A stretch of DNA of 64,000 nt from Gracilimonas sp964505215. Lineage in GTDB: Bacteria; Bacteroidota; Rhodothermia; Balneolales; Balneolaceae. Below are positions 18,306 to 26,989 of the stretch, one piece after another. Below the pieces are notes generated by a model that saw nothing but the letters and a program-made list of their open reading frames with translations, was not told the origin of the DNA and searched no databases. Positions within the stretch are counted from its first letter, which is position 1. Each line of letters begins with the position of its first letter. Location: contig CAZDGU010000004.1 of assembly GCA_964505215.1 (NCBI GenBank), positions 62,001-126,000 of the forward strand. The letters are read 5' to 3'. The translations under genes were made by a program, and so were the position numbers.

Positions 18306-19418
18306 ATGAAAAAACTAAAAACATTTATGGTATGTACAGCCCTATCACTTGGTCTGCTTTTAAGCGGATGTGATAGTGATTACGGGTTGAATGATAACAT
18401 TCAGAGTGGGGTGGGCCTCAGCCTGTCAACAGCTGGAGTAACCCAACTGGATGGAAATGTAGCTATTAAAGTAGAAGCTAACAGTGAAGCAGCCAGCTCA
18501 GCAAATGTGACGTTGCTGGGTGTAACAGACTCAAGCGGGGATCCCGTTGATGCAGGTAAATCCGATTTGGGATCGGTTAGCATTGGCTCAGATTTTACCG
18601 CATCGGTAGGAGATCTTGGCCTGAGCGGAGTAGGTTATACGGCAACCCTTCAGTTCAGCACAGATGGACCCAGCGGTGCAACAAAAATGATGAGCGTTTC
18701 TATGGAAAATGCGCTATCAACGGCTGCACCTTCAGGAGTTGTTCAAAGTCCTGAGAAGCATTACTACCACGTAATGGCAGAGCCAGTATCTGCCACAGTA
18801 AGCGCCATGCAGATAGAAACAAAGGTGGGTGCTAATGGGAATTATGCCGATCAGGGCGCCTTCAATGCACAGGACAGTCTTGAAATTCAAGGCAATAACT
18901 ACAGCGTTGGAGATACCTTGTACGTAAAAACCACAGCAAGCTCACAATACGGCAGTGTATCTACAGAAGATCAGATAGTAATCGGTATTTTTACCTTTGC
19001 TAACCAGTCTTCGAACACACTTTCCGAAACCAACACTTACATAGATTTAGAGACGAATTCGGTTGATGTCAGCGAAAACGACAGTACCGATATATCATTC
19101 TCTTATAACAGCGCGTTAAGGCAGGTTTCGCTAAGTGGAGTAAATACTACAGCCGGTACTACGACCAATTTCGTGGATACCAATGGAGACGCAGAACTCT
19201 ATGCAAGTGGAAATAACGTAGAAGCTCGAAATCAATTCAACAGTGGAGTGGCTACACCTACTTTGAATGATGTTTCTGTGGGTGACGTGTTTATTTTTCA
19301 AACATCTGAATCAACCTATGGTATGGTTCATATAACGGGAATAAACCGTACTGCCAGCGCAGCAGAGGGAGATGCAAGTGTGAGTTTTGAGTACAAGTAC
19401 ATGGTACCTGAATTTTAA
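18306..19418 (+). CDS. Predicted outer-membrane/surface lipoprotein, third gene of SusCD unit
   Basis: 370-aa protein, no family I recognise. Lipobox LLLSGC gives a lipidated Cys near residue 22 after the start at ATG 18306 (a TTG at 18300 would add two residues). The mature part is rich in Ser, Thr, Asn and Gly and alternates beta-type segments, with few charged clusters, as in extracellular beta-sandwich proteins. It lies 44 bp after the SusD-like gene and before a strong terminator, so it is co-transcribed. By analogy with SusE/SusF it may be an accessory surface-binding protein; this is inference from position only. Confidence 0.75.
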   Translation: MKKLKTFMVCTALSLGLLLSGCDSDYGLNDNIQSGVGLSLSTAGVTQLDGNVAIKVEANSEAASSANVTLLGVTDSSGDPVDAGKSDLGSVSIGSDFTASVGDLGLSGVGYTATLQFSTDGPSGATKMMSVSMENALSTAAPSGVVQSPEKHYYHVMAEPVSATVSAMQIETKVGANGNYADQGAFNAQDSLEIQGNNYSVGDTLYVKTTASSQYGSVSTEDQIVIGIFTFANQSSNTLSETNTYIDLETNSVDVSENDSTDISFSYNSALRQVSLSGVNTTAGTTTNFVDTNGDAELYASGNNVEARNQFNSGVATPTLNDVSVGDVFIFQTSESTYGMVHITGINRTASAAEGDASVSFEYKYMVPEF

Positions 19419-19454
19419 TTACAACCTCTTAAAAAATAGTAGCTTATTATTTTT

Positions 19455-19488
19455 AAAAGCTGCATCGACTTATCGGTGCAGCTTTTTT
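19455..19488 (+). terminator. Intrinsic terminator of second SusCD operon
   Basis: AAAAGCTGCA ... TGCAGCTTTT stem with a 12-base loop (partly pairing tcga/tcgg) followed by TTTTTT, 37 bp after the lipoprotein stop. Confidence 0.9.
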
Positions 19489-19628
19489 ATTGCCTGTGAT
19501 TAGATTCAGAATTCTTAAAAAATATTGGTAATGAAACAAGTATGAAGCTCTCGCCTAAAACAAACTTCTTTAAATAGAATTCACATTAGCTCCATATCAT
19601 TTGTCAAAAATCTAATTATGAGGAAGGT

Positions 19629-20900
19629 ATGGGAACTTATAAAACGGCATCTGAAGCAGTTAAACATATAAAATCAGGAAATCGCGTTTTTGTACACGGG
19701 GGTAATGCAACGCCTGTTCAGCTTGTTAAAGCTATGACCGAGCGGCATGGGGAGTTAACAAATGTGGAACTTGTTCACTTGCATACCGAAGGTCCTGCTC
19801 CCTATGCGGATCCGGAATACAAAGATTCATTTTTTGTGAATGTAGTTTTTGTGGGAGCCAATGTTCGTAAAGCCGTAAATGAAGGTCGGGGAGATTATAT
19901 TCCGGTCTTTTTAAGTGAGGTCCCGAATTTATTTCGCAAAAACGTGCTGCCCTTAGATGTGGCGCTCATTCACGTATCGCCACCCGACAGCCATGGCTAT
20001 TGCTCGCTGGGTGTTTCGGTTGATGCAGCCATTGCGGCAGCACAAATGGCCAAATTTGTGATTGCACAAGTAAACCCTAACATGCCGCGCACGCACGGAG
20101 ATGGAATCATTCACGTTGATAAAATAGACGTACTTGTGAATGTGGATGATGAGCTCCCCCAGCAGCAAGTACCCGAACCCAATGAAGCTGAACTGAAAAT
20201 TGGAGCTCACTGTGCCGAGCTGATTGATGACGGCGCTACGTTGCAAATGGGCATTGGTGCTATCCCAAATGCGGTGTTAAAAAGTTTAGAGCATCACAAA
20301 GACTTAGGCGTACACACCGAAATGTTTTCAGACGGAGTGATAGAGCTGGTTGAAAAGGGAGTTATTAACGGCCGGAAAAAGAGTATTCACCCCGGAAAAA
20401 TAGTAAGTGGCTTTGTGATGGGTACGCAGAAAACCTACGATTTCGTGGACGATAATCCTTCCGTTGCTATGTTAGATATCGCTTATATAAATGACACAGC
20501 CGTCATTCGCAGAAATCCCAAGGTTACCGCAATTAACAGTGCCGTTGAGGTAGATATAACCGGACAGATTTGTGCCGATTCCATTGGAACGTACCACTAC
20601 TCTGGCGTTGGCGGACAAATGGATTTCATTCGGGGAGCTTCACTTTCGCCGGGTGGAAAGCCGATTATAGCGCTGCCTTCTACCACTCGAAAAGGGGTGA
20701 GCCGAATCGTGCCATTTCTGAAGCAAGGAGCGGGTGTAGTAACCACGCGAGCCCATGTGCACTATATAGTTACCGAATATGGAATTGCCAATCTATACGG
20801 TAAAAACCTGAGCCAGCGGGCTAAAGCTTTGATAGATATTGCCCATCCGGATCACCGGGAAGAGTTGGAAAAGGCCGTGCGAGATCGTTTTAGAATGTAG
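19629..20900 (+). CDS. Acetyl-CoA hydrolase/transferase family protein (4-hydroxybutyrate CoA-transferase-like)
   Basis: 423-aa class I CoA-transferase that would move CoA between acyl-CoA and a carboxylic acid such as acetate, butyrate or 4-hydroxybutyrate. Seen: VSPPDSHGYCSLGVS in the N-terminal domain, GIGAIPNAVL for CoA contact, and HTEMFSDG with the likely catalytic Glu at residue 231; C-terminal GGQMDFIRGA and RAHVHYIVTEYGIANLYGK are characteristic of the Cat2/AbfT group. Start supported by GAGGAAGG a few bases upstream. It stands alone between a terminator and an intergenic repeat, so its substrate is not set by neighbours. Confidence 0.9.
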   Translation: MGTYKTASEAVKHIKSGNRVFVHGGNATPVQLVKAMTERHGELTNVELVHLHTEGPAPYADPEYKDSFFVNVVFVGANVRKAVNEGRGDYIPVFLSEVPNLFRKNVLPLDVALIHVSPPDSHGYCSLGVSVDAAIAAAQMAKFVIAQVNPNMPRTHGDGIIHVDKIDVLVNVDDELPQQQVPEPNEAELKIGAHCAELIDDGATLQMGIGAIPNAVLKSLEHHKDLGVHTEMFSDGVIELVEKGVINGRKKSIHPGKIVSGFVMGTQKTYDFVDDNPSVAMLDIAYINDTAVIRRNPKVTAINSAVEVDITGQICADSIGTYHYSGVGGQMDFIRGASLSPGGKPIIALPSTTRKGVSRIVPFLKQGAGVVTTRAHVHYIVTEYGIANLYGKNLSQRAKALIDIAHPDHREELEKAVRDRFRM

Positions 20901-21044
20901 GATTAAGAGTAGCTACACATTCATGGTTTCGCAATGAATTAAAATGCTTTCAATTCAAGGCAAAGGGTTACAACCCCTTGTCCTATTAATAGATTGTAAT
21001 TTTCACATCATGTTAACTGTTTTGGAGAATTTGTGTTCTTCTGC

Positions 21045-21083
21045 CTCAGCGAAACTCCGCGCATTCCTCTGCGCAACTCAGCG
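21045..21083 (+). repeat. CTCnGCG tetrad repeat, copy 1 (full)
   Basis: Four heptamers CTCAGCG, CTCCGCG, CTCTGCG, CTCAGCG start at 21045, 21055, 21067 and 21077, so the spacing is 10-12-10. Followed by AGAAAA. Same geometry as the copies at 34566, 42234, 42383, 42573, 42721, 60946, 60998 and 61079. Confidence 0.9.
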
Positions 21084-21309
21084 AGAAAATAAAGATGGTT
21101 TTATTGCTAAAGATGTTTTTCAGGATGATGTTTTAAATCCGAGAAGGAATCTATTCTTTTATTAATAAGGTGGGATTATTTCCTCTCGACCCCAACCTCC
21201 GGTTCATAATAACAAAAAGTAACTTTGTCTGCGATTAACCCCGAACTAAATTAGCTAATCAATTAGAGCCTTTAGCCAAATAATCGTACCTTCTGTTCCG
21301 TCTTAACCT

Positions 21310-21333
21310 GTCCGGAGAAAACTCCGGCTTAAC
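21310..21333 (+). promoter_or_regulatory. Hairpin in purL leader
   Basis: CCGGAG AAAA CTCCGG, a 6-bp GC-rich stem with an AAAA loop, about 20 bp before the purL start. No U run follows, so it is more likely a leader structure affecting ribosome access than a terminator. No purine riboswitch is recognisable. Confidence 0.4.
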
Positions 21334-21353
21334 TCCAATTTCAAAAACTGAAA

Positions 21354-23594
21354 ATGCGTAACTCATCTATGCAGGAACCGGAAGTAAATCTTGAACTTGC
21401 TCTGGATCACGGCCTCAATGAAGAAGAATATGAAATGATTGTTTCCCGCCTCGGGCGTACTCCAACTTTTACCGAGCTGGGAGTATATTCGGTGATGTGG
21501 AGTGAACATTGCTCTTATAAAAACTCCATTATTGAACTCAAAAAACTTCCCTCAGACGGGGAAAATCTGCTGGTTGCAGCCGGAGAAGAAAACGCCGGCT
21601 TGGTTGATTTAGGCGATGGCTTAGCCTGTGCATTTAAAATTGAAAGCCACAATCATCCCTCTGCTGTTGAGCCTTATCAGGGCGCGGCAACGGGCGTTGG
21701 CGGTATTCACCGGGATATTTTCACCATGGGTGCCCGGCCGGTAGCTAGCCTGAACTCCCTTCGGTTCGGCTCGATGGATAATCCACGCGTCCGGTATCTG
21801 CTGGATGGCGTGGTGCGTGGAATTGGCGATTATGGAAACTCATTTGGCGTTCCGGTCATTGCGGGAGAAGTGGTTTTTGATGAAAGCTATGAAGGAAATC
21901 CGCTGGTAAACGCGATGAGCATCGGCTTGGTAAAACAAGGAGAAACCGCCTCTGCAATTTCAAAAGGAATTGGAAATCCGGTGATTATTGTAGGAGCCAG
22001 CACCGGGCGAGATGGAATCCACGGAGCTACTTTTGCTTCAGAAGAAATAAGTGAAGAAAGTGAAGCAAAACGCCCCAGCGTGCAGGCCGGCGATCCCTTC
22101 ACCGAAAAACTGCTGCTGGAAGCCAGCCTGGAAGTGCTGAAAACCGGCGCCGTAATTGGAATGCAGGATATGGGCGCGGCGGGAATCGCGTGCTCAACTT
22201 CCGAAATGGCAGACAAAGGAGGGCAGGGAATGAAAATAGATCTGGATAAAGTGCCTGCTCGCGAAGATGGCATGACCGCTTATGAATTATTGCTTTCCGA
22301 AAGCCAGGAGCGTATGCTTATTGTGGCTGAAAAAGGCCGGGAGCAGGAAATAATTGACGTGTACGAAAAGTGGGATCTACATGGTGTAGTTATAGGGGAA
22401 GTGGTTGATACTGAAAACGTTACTTACTGGAAAGAAGGGGAGATAAAAGCAGAAATTCCTGCCGAGCATTTAGTGCTGGGCGGCGGGGCTCCTCAATATG
22501 TACGAGAAGCCACGAAACCGGCCTATCTGGATGAGGTGCAAAATTTTGATATGAACAGCATCAATCACCCCAAAAATTATACGGAAGTTGTAGGCAAGCT
22601 GTTGAACTCTCCTAATATTGCTTCTAAAAGATGGATACACGAACAGTATGATACTACGGTTCGCACCAATACGGTAACCCCGCCCGGCGCGTCTGATGCG
22701 GGCGTAATTCGTATTAAAGGAACCAAAAAGGGACTGGTTGCCAAAACGGATTGTAACGGCCGGTATGTATATCTGAATCCACGAAAAGGCGGACAAATTG
22801 CCGTGGCAGAATCGGCCCGAAACGTGGTGTGTTCCGGAGCTAAACCCATGGCCATAACGAACTGTCTGAATTTCGGAAATCCATACAAGCCGGAAGTGTA
22901 TTGGACTTTTAAAGAAGCCCTTGGCGGAATGGGAGATGCCTGTCGCGCCCTGAATACTCCGGTAACGGGCGGAAACGTCAGCTTTTATAATGAAAACCCT
23001 AAGGGAGCAATTTTCCCAACACCCGTTATTGGAATGTTAGGGGTAATGGAAGATGTAGAGAAGCAGGTAACCACCCCTTCCTTCAAAAATGAGGGAGATA
23101 TTGTGTTTTACATCGGAGCTGACCGTAAAGGATTGGGCGGAAGTGAATACCTGAAGGTTGTGCATGACCTAACCACCGGTGATGCGCCGGAGCTGGATCT
23201 CGATTTTGAAGTTAAGCTTCAGGAAGCGTTGTTAGCCGCTATTAAAACCGGTTTAGTAACGGCCGCTCACGATGTTTCTGACGGCGGACTTTCTATCACA
23301 TTAGCCGAAATGGCCATTTTTGGGAAAAAAGGAGCCGAGCTTTCAGTAGAAACACTGGCAGGAAATCCGCATGAAATTTTGTTTAGTGAGGCGCAATCGG
23401 GAGTGGTAATAACCATTCCTGCGGCTGAATTACAAACTGTTAAGCATCATTTTGAGCAAGCCGAAATTCCTTTATATGAACTGGGCGTGGTAAAAGGAAC
23501 CAAACTCGAAATAAAAGATTTGGTGAGCCTGGATGTAGCGCAAGCTGAAGATGTTTATGAGAGTGTAATTCCCAACGCAATGGATGCTAAGTAA
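21354..23594 (+). CDS. purL: Phosphoribosylformylglycinamidine synthase subunit PurL
   Basis: Converts FGAR plus glutamine-derived ammonia to FGAM with ATP, fourth step of purine synthesis, cytosolic. At 746 aa it is the small type that works with PurS and PurQ, which are not in this window. Seen: N-terminal linker and GRTPTFTELGVYSVMWSEHCSYKNS, ATP/metal-binding ESHNHPSAVEPYQGAATGVGG split over residues near 100, a second AIRS-synthase half with NCLNFGNPYKPE and HDVSDGGLSITLAEM. The two tandem AIRS-like halves are complete. ATG 21354 and ATG 21369 are both possible starts. Confidence 0.97.
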   Translation: MRNSSMQEPEVNLELALDHGLNEEEYEMIVSRLGRTPTFTELGVYSVMWSEHCSYKNSIIELKKLPSDGENLLVAAGEENAGLVDLGDGLACAFKIESHNHPSAVEPYQGAATGVGGIHRDIFTMGARPVASLNSLRFGSMDNPRVRYLLDGVVRGIGDYGNSFGVPVIAGEVVFDESYEGNPLVNAMSIGLVKQGETASAISKGIGNPVIIVGASTGRDGIHGATFASEEISEESEAKRPSVQAGDPFTEKLLLEASLEVLKTGAVIGMQDMGAAGIACSTSEMADKGGQGMKIDLDKVPAREDGMTAYELLLSESQERMLIVAEKGREQEIIDVYEKWDLHGVVIGEVVDTENVTYWKEGEIKAEIPAEHLVLGGGAPQYVREATKPAYLDEVQNFDMNSINHPKNYTEVVGKLLNSPNIASKRWIHEQYDTTVRTNTVTPPGASDAGVIRIKGTKKGLVAKTDCNGRYVYLNPRKGGQIAVAESARNVVCSGAKPMAITNCLNFGNPYKPEVYWTFKEALGGMGDACRALNTPVTGGNVSFYNENPKGAIFPTPVIGMLGVMEDVEKQVTTPSFKNEGDIVFYIGADRKGLGGSEYLKVVHDLTTGDAPELDLDFEVKLQEALLAAIKTGLVTAAHDVSDGGLSITLAEMAIFGKKGAELSVETLAGNPHEILFSEAQSGVVITIPAAELQTVKHHFEQAEIPLYELGVVKGTKLEIKDLVSLDVAQAEDVYESVIPNAMDAK

Positions 23595-24250
23595 AATGAT
23601 TGCGAGAGTGCTGTCGGGTAACGGTGGTCATTCCGTGTTACTTAACTACGGATTCAATCAAGGGTTTTTACAAAGAGTCTCGCTGAGATGGGAATAATCA
23701 GCGAGACACAGCGGCAAACTCAGCGAGAAATAAAACTCACGTTGAACTTTGCAGGTTTACTGATAACAGTTCATCTTGTCAAAACTACATCGGGTATAGC
23801 CGGTACGCTGAGAAAATGGCAAATATATCCTGTTCCCATTCACAACGCTGAGACTTACCAAACTATTCCGGAATTATTGTCAAAATTGGAATTAATCTTC
23901 CGCTAAAAGAATTGTGTGTTACAATAGGATTCAGACAAATACCTAAATGCCAAATTTTAAGGTGAAACTGGTGAAGTAATGTTCAGTTCTCACCGGCTGA
24001 TAAGACCAATGTGGGGATGCTTTTGGGCTGGAAAGACAAAAGAAAAAACAGTATGTTTCAACGTTAAAGGCCACATGTCAACCCTTTTTGATGTAAAAAT
24101 GAAGAGGCGTTGCACTTATCAAAATGTCACCTGAATATGCGTATAGTATATATGTATATGGCTACTGATGATTCCGACGATTTATATAACCGCACAGGTA
24201 TATTGTAGTAACAAATCAAACTTATTATTTACTTTTAAAAGCAAATTATT
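23595..24250. other. Intergenic region between purL and catalase
   Basis: 656 bp. The left third holds a strong hairpin and a partial CTCnGCG tetrad (23677-23725). The right end should contain the catalase promoter; an AT-alternating stretch at 24138-24163 is the only notable feature there, and no PerR- or OxyR-type box is clear. A 72-codon open frame at 23688-23906 overlaps the repeat and is not credible as a gene. Confidence 0.5.
23677..23725 (+). repeat. Partial CTCnGCG tetrad with hairpin, copy 2
   Basis: Perfect 10-bp stem GTCTCGCTGA/TCAGCGAGAC (23677-23686 and 23698-23707, 11-base loop). Plus-strand heptamers ATCAGCG, CACAGCG, CTCAGCG start at 23697, 23707, 23719 (10-12); the fourth expected at 23729 is lost. 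One heptamer, CGCTGAG at 23681, points the other way. Confidence 0.8.
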
Positions 24251-25723
24251 ATGGATTCGAAAGACAAAAAAAAGAAATTATATTCTGTATCGGGAAGACC
24301 GATAGCAGAAAACCAAAATGTTAAAACAGCAGGCAAAAGAGGGCCTATGCTGTTAGAAGATTATTGGTTTTTAGAAAAATTAGCTCATTTTGACCGTGAA
24401 GTTATTCCCGAAAGACGGATGCACGCAAAGGGTTCCGGAGCATTTGGTACTTTTAAAGTCACACACGACATTTCCAAGTTCACCAGGGCTAAACTATTTT
24501 CAGAAATCGGCAAAGAAACGGATGTTTTTGTTCGATTTTCAACCGTAGCCGGAGAAAGAGGTGCGGCCGATGCAGAACGGGATATTCGCGGGTTTGCCGT
24601 TAAGTTTTATACCGAAGAAGGAAACTGGGACTTAACAGGAAATAACACTCCTGTTTTCTTTTTAAGAGATCCTTACCGTTTTCCTGACCTGAATAAAGCC
24701 GTTAAGCGAGATCCAAAAACCAACCTGAGAAGTGCTAATCACAACTGGGACTTTTGGACACTGCTGCCTGAAGCTTTGCATCAGGTTACGATCACGATGA
24801 GTGAAAGAGGTATTCCAAAATCATACCGGCACATGAACGGTTATGGAAGCCATACTTTTAGCTTGATAAATGCTGATAATGAGCGCGTTTGGGTGAAATT
24901 TCACTTTAAAACGGAGCAGGGAATTAAAAACCTGACCAATGAAGAAGCAGGACAAATTATTGCAGGAGACAGAGAAAGTCACCAACGAGATTTATTCAAC
25001 GCCATTGAGAAAGGCGACTTTCCAAAATGGAAATTAAAAATTCAGGTGATGACGGAAGAACAGGCTAAAGAATGTCCGTTCAATCCTTTCGATTTAACGA
25101 AAGTATGGCCTCATGGCGATTATCCTCTGCATGATGTGGGCGTGCTGGAGCTTAACAAAAATCCTGATAACTACTTTGCTGATGTAGAGCAGGCCGCTTT
25201 TAACCCGGCTAATGTAGTTCCGGGTGTGGGCTTCAGTCCCGATAAAATGCTGCAGGCACGTCTGTTTTCTTATGGCGATGCACAGCGCTACCGATTAGGT
25301 GTAAACCACTATCAAATTCCGGTTAACAAACCTAAGTGTCCTTTCCATAATGCATCCCGAGACGGAGCAATGCGAGTGGATGGTAACGAAGGTGATACTC
25401 TACACTACTTCCCTAACAGCTATGAGCAGTGGGAAGAGCAAAAGGAATATACCGAACCTCCTACACCTATTGAGGGAGATGGAGATCATTACGACTTTAG
25501 AGAAGATGACGATGATTACTATTCTCAGCCCGGTAACCTTTTCCGCATGATGAATGAGAAACAACGAGAACTGTTGTTTAATAACACAGCGGCTGAAGTA
25601 GGCGGTGCCGAAAAGTTCATTCAGGAACGCCACATCAAAAACTGCTACAAAGCTGATCCTGATTATGGAAAAGGCGTAGCCGAAGCTTTGGGCATTGACA
25701 TTAACGGAGTAGATCTGGACTAA
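24251..25723 (+). CDS. katA: Haem catalase (small-subunit, KatA-type)
   Basis: Breaks H2O2 into water and O2. The 490-aa chain is the usual small-subunit length and lacks the flavodoxin-like C-terminal extension of large catalases. Active-site residues are in place: distal His58 in RMHAKGSGAFG, Asn131 in LTGNNTPVFF, and the haem-ligand Tyr341 in RLFSYGDAQRYRLG. FSTVAGERGAADAERDIRGF is the family signature. No signal peptide is visible, so cytosolic. It is monocistronic: 656 bp of non-coding sequence precedes it and a hairpin follows. An acidic stretch REDDDDYYSQPGN lies near residue 415. Confidence 0.97.
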   Translation: MDSKDKKKKLYSVSGRPIAENQNVKTAGKRGPMLLEDYWFLEKLAHFDREVIPERRMHAKGSGAFGTFKVTHDISKFTRAKLFSEIGKETDVFVRFSTVAGERGAADAERDIRGFAVKFYTEEGNWDLTGNNTPVFFLRDPYRFPDLNKAVKRDPKTNLRSANHNWDFWTLLPEALHQVTITMSERGIPKSYRHMNGYGSHTFSLINADNERVWVKFHFKTEQGIKNLTNEEAGQIIAGDRESHQRDLFNAIEKGDFPKWKLKIQVMTEEQAKECPFNPFDLTKVWPHGDYPLHDVGVLELNKNPDNYFADVEQAAFNPANVVPGVGFSPDKMLQARLFSYGDAQRYRLGVNHYQIPVNKPKCPFHNASRDGAMRVDGNEGDTLHYFPNSYEQWEEQKEYTEPPTPIEGDGDHYDFREDDDDYYSQPGNLFRMMNEKQRELLFNNTAAEVGGAEKFIQERHIKNCYKADPDYGKGVAEALGIDINGVDLD

Positions 25724-25725
25724 AA

Positions 25726-25745
25726 TATTTGTCTGCGGACAAATA
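25726..25745 (+). terminator. Hairpin after catalase
   Basis: Perfect 8-bp stem TATTTGTC/GACAAATA with TGCG loop, 2 bp past the catalase stop, followed by AAATTT. The short T run makes it a weak intrinsic terminator or an mRNA 3'-end stabiliser. Confidence 0.55.
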
Positions 25746-25983
25746 AAATTTCCAATCACTCAGATTGAAATGAACGATGCTAACCCGGATTTGCCCTAAA
25801 AGGCAGGTCCGGGCAGGCTCGTTATAACCGGAGTGCTGAATTATTAAACACTCCATATTAAAAGCTATAGAAATTATGCTTGTCTTAAAGCTCTATAGTT
25901 GCTTGAGATACAGATAGCCTGCCCTTGTTTATCTTTAGCTGATTTTAGACCTATTATTTATTCATTCATCTAAATGAAAAACT

Positions 25984-26364
25984 ATGCCTTCCGAAGAAAA
26001 AATGAAAAATGCTCTTCAAAGTTATCTTGACGGGTTTAATCAAACCGATGCAGAACTGATTATTTCTCTTTTTGCTGATGATGCTAAATTAGAAGATCCG
26101 GTTGGCGGCGGAAAAATTGTAGAAGGGAAAGAGGCCATTACCAAATTTTACCAAGGCGCCGTTAAAGTAGTAAAAAAGCTGGAGCTGGATACGCCTATTC
26201 GCGGCTCGCACGGTAATTCCGCAGCTATGGCTTTTACCATATATATGGAAATGAATGGCAAAAAATCACAAATTCAAGCCATAGACGTTATGACTTTTAA
26301 TGATGAAGGCAAAATAATTGATATGAAAGCCTATCATGGCCCAAGTAATGTAATTACCGAATAA
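25984..26364 (+). CDS. SnoaL/ketosteroid-isomerase-like (NTF2 fold) protein
   Basis: 126-aa cone-shaped NTF2-fold protein. Matches the bacterial steroid delta-isomerase-like group: LQSYLDGFNQTDAELIISLFADDAKLEDPVG at the N-terminus (with the Tyr and Asp positions of the catalytic pocket), EGKEAITKFY, and C-terminal DEGKIIDMKAYHGPSNV. In characterised relatives these acids shift a double bond; here the true substrate is unknown. It precedes a convergent thioesterase and a fatty-acid degradation operon, so an acyl- or lipid-related role is possible but unproven. Confidence 0.8.
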   Translation: MPSEEKMKNALQSYLDGFNQTDAELIISLFADDAKLEDPVGGGKIVEGKEAITKFYQGAVKVVKKLELDTPIRGSHGNSAAMAFTIYMEMNGKKSQIQAIDVMTFNDEGKIIDMKAYHGPSNVITE

Positions 26365-26386
26365 GCTGTACACATACATGAAGATT

Positions 26387-26418
26387 CAGATCGCAGAATC
26401 CGCCTATATTGCAATCTG
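26387..26418. terminator. Weak inverted repeat between convergent genes
   Basis: CAGAT-c-GCA ... TGC-a-ATCTG with one mismatch and a 14-base loop, between the convergent SnoaL-like and thioesterase genes. No T run; bidirectional termination is only a suggestion. Confidence 0.3.
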
Positions 26419-26445
26419 ACTTCAACAAAGTGAATAAGATAACCG

Positions 26446-26874
26446 CTATTTTTCAATAATAGCCAGCGTACAACGGGAGGCACAAACCAGTTTGTCGCGC
26501 TCATTTCTAAGTTCGCACTCCCAAATTTGTGTGGTTTTTCCAATATGTATAGGATTTGCAGTTGCAGTTACCTTCCCGCCCATTTTAACTGAACGAATAT
26601 GATTGGCGTTAATTTCCAGTCCTACGGCAGCTTTACGCTCATCTTCTAACAAAAACCAACCACCTAAAGAGCAAACAGACTCTGCCAAGGCTACTGAAGC
26701 CCCGCCATGTAAAATCCCAAAAGGCTGCACGGAATGCTCATTTACCGGCATGGTTGCCACTATTTTATCTTTGGCAATGTGTTTGAATGTTATGCCAAGC
26801 ATATCTCCCATATGCTTTTGTTTAAGATTGAAGTAAAGTTTAGCCTTTTGTTTTAGAGATTCCTCAATAAACAT
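26446..26874 (-). CDS. Hotdog-fold acyl-CoA thioesterase, YdiI/MenI-like
   Basis: 142-aa single hotdog domain. The pattern TMPVNEHSVQPFGILHGG, LAES with catalytic Glu65, and GLEINANHIRS closely follow E. coli YdiI (MenI), which hydrolyses 1,4-dihydroxy-2-naphthoyl-CoA in menaquinone synthesis. A broader aryl/acyl-CoA role is also possible because relatives such as PaaI share the motif. It is transcribed away from the adjacent fad operon, with about 115 bp between the divergent starts, and so may share its regulation. Confidence 0.85.
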   Translation of the reverse strand: MFIEESLKQKAKLYFNLKQKHMGDMLGITFKHIAKDKIVATMPVNEHSVQPFGILHGGASVALAESVCSLGGWFLLEDERKAAVGLEINANHIRSVKMGGKVTATANPIHIGKTTQIWECELRNERDKLVCASRCTLAIIEK

Positions 26875-26989
26875 AAAATTTGCTTTTGATTAACGGTGTT
26901 AAGTTATTTCATTAAAGGTATGGAAACGCTTTCAATAATCCGTTGAAAGTGTATCTTGTCATAATCTGCGAACATGATATGGAATTAAT

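Larger units (their letters stand above)
20901..21353. other. Intergenic region upstream of purL
   Basis: 453 bp. Holds, in order, a hairpin CAAAGGGTT/AACCCCTTG at 20961-20980 (one mismatch, 2-base loop, no T run), one CTCnGCG tetrad (21045-21083), and the purL leader with a CCGGAG/CTCCGG hairpin. A 73-codon open frame across 20944-21165 runs through the repeat and resembles no protein I know. Confidence 0.55.

Noticed and set aside
23688..23906. 72-codon frame after purL
   Set aside because: Begins inside the CTCnGCG repeat and is low-complexity in origin; no protein character.
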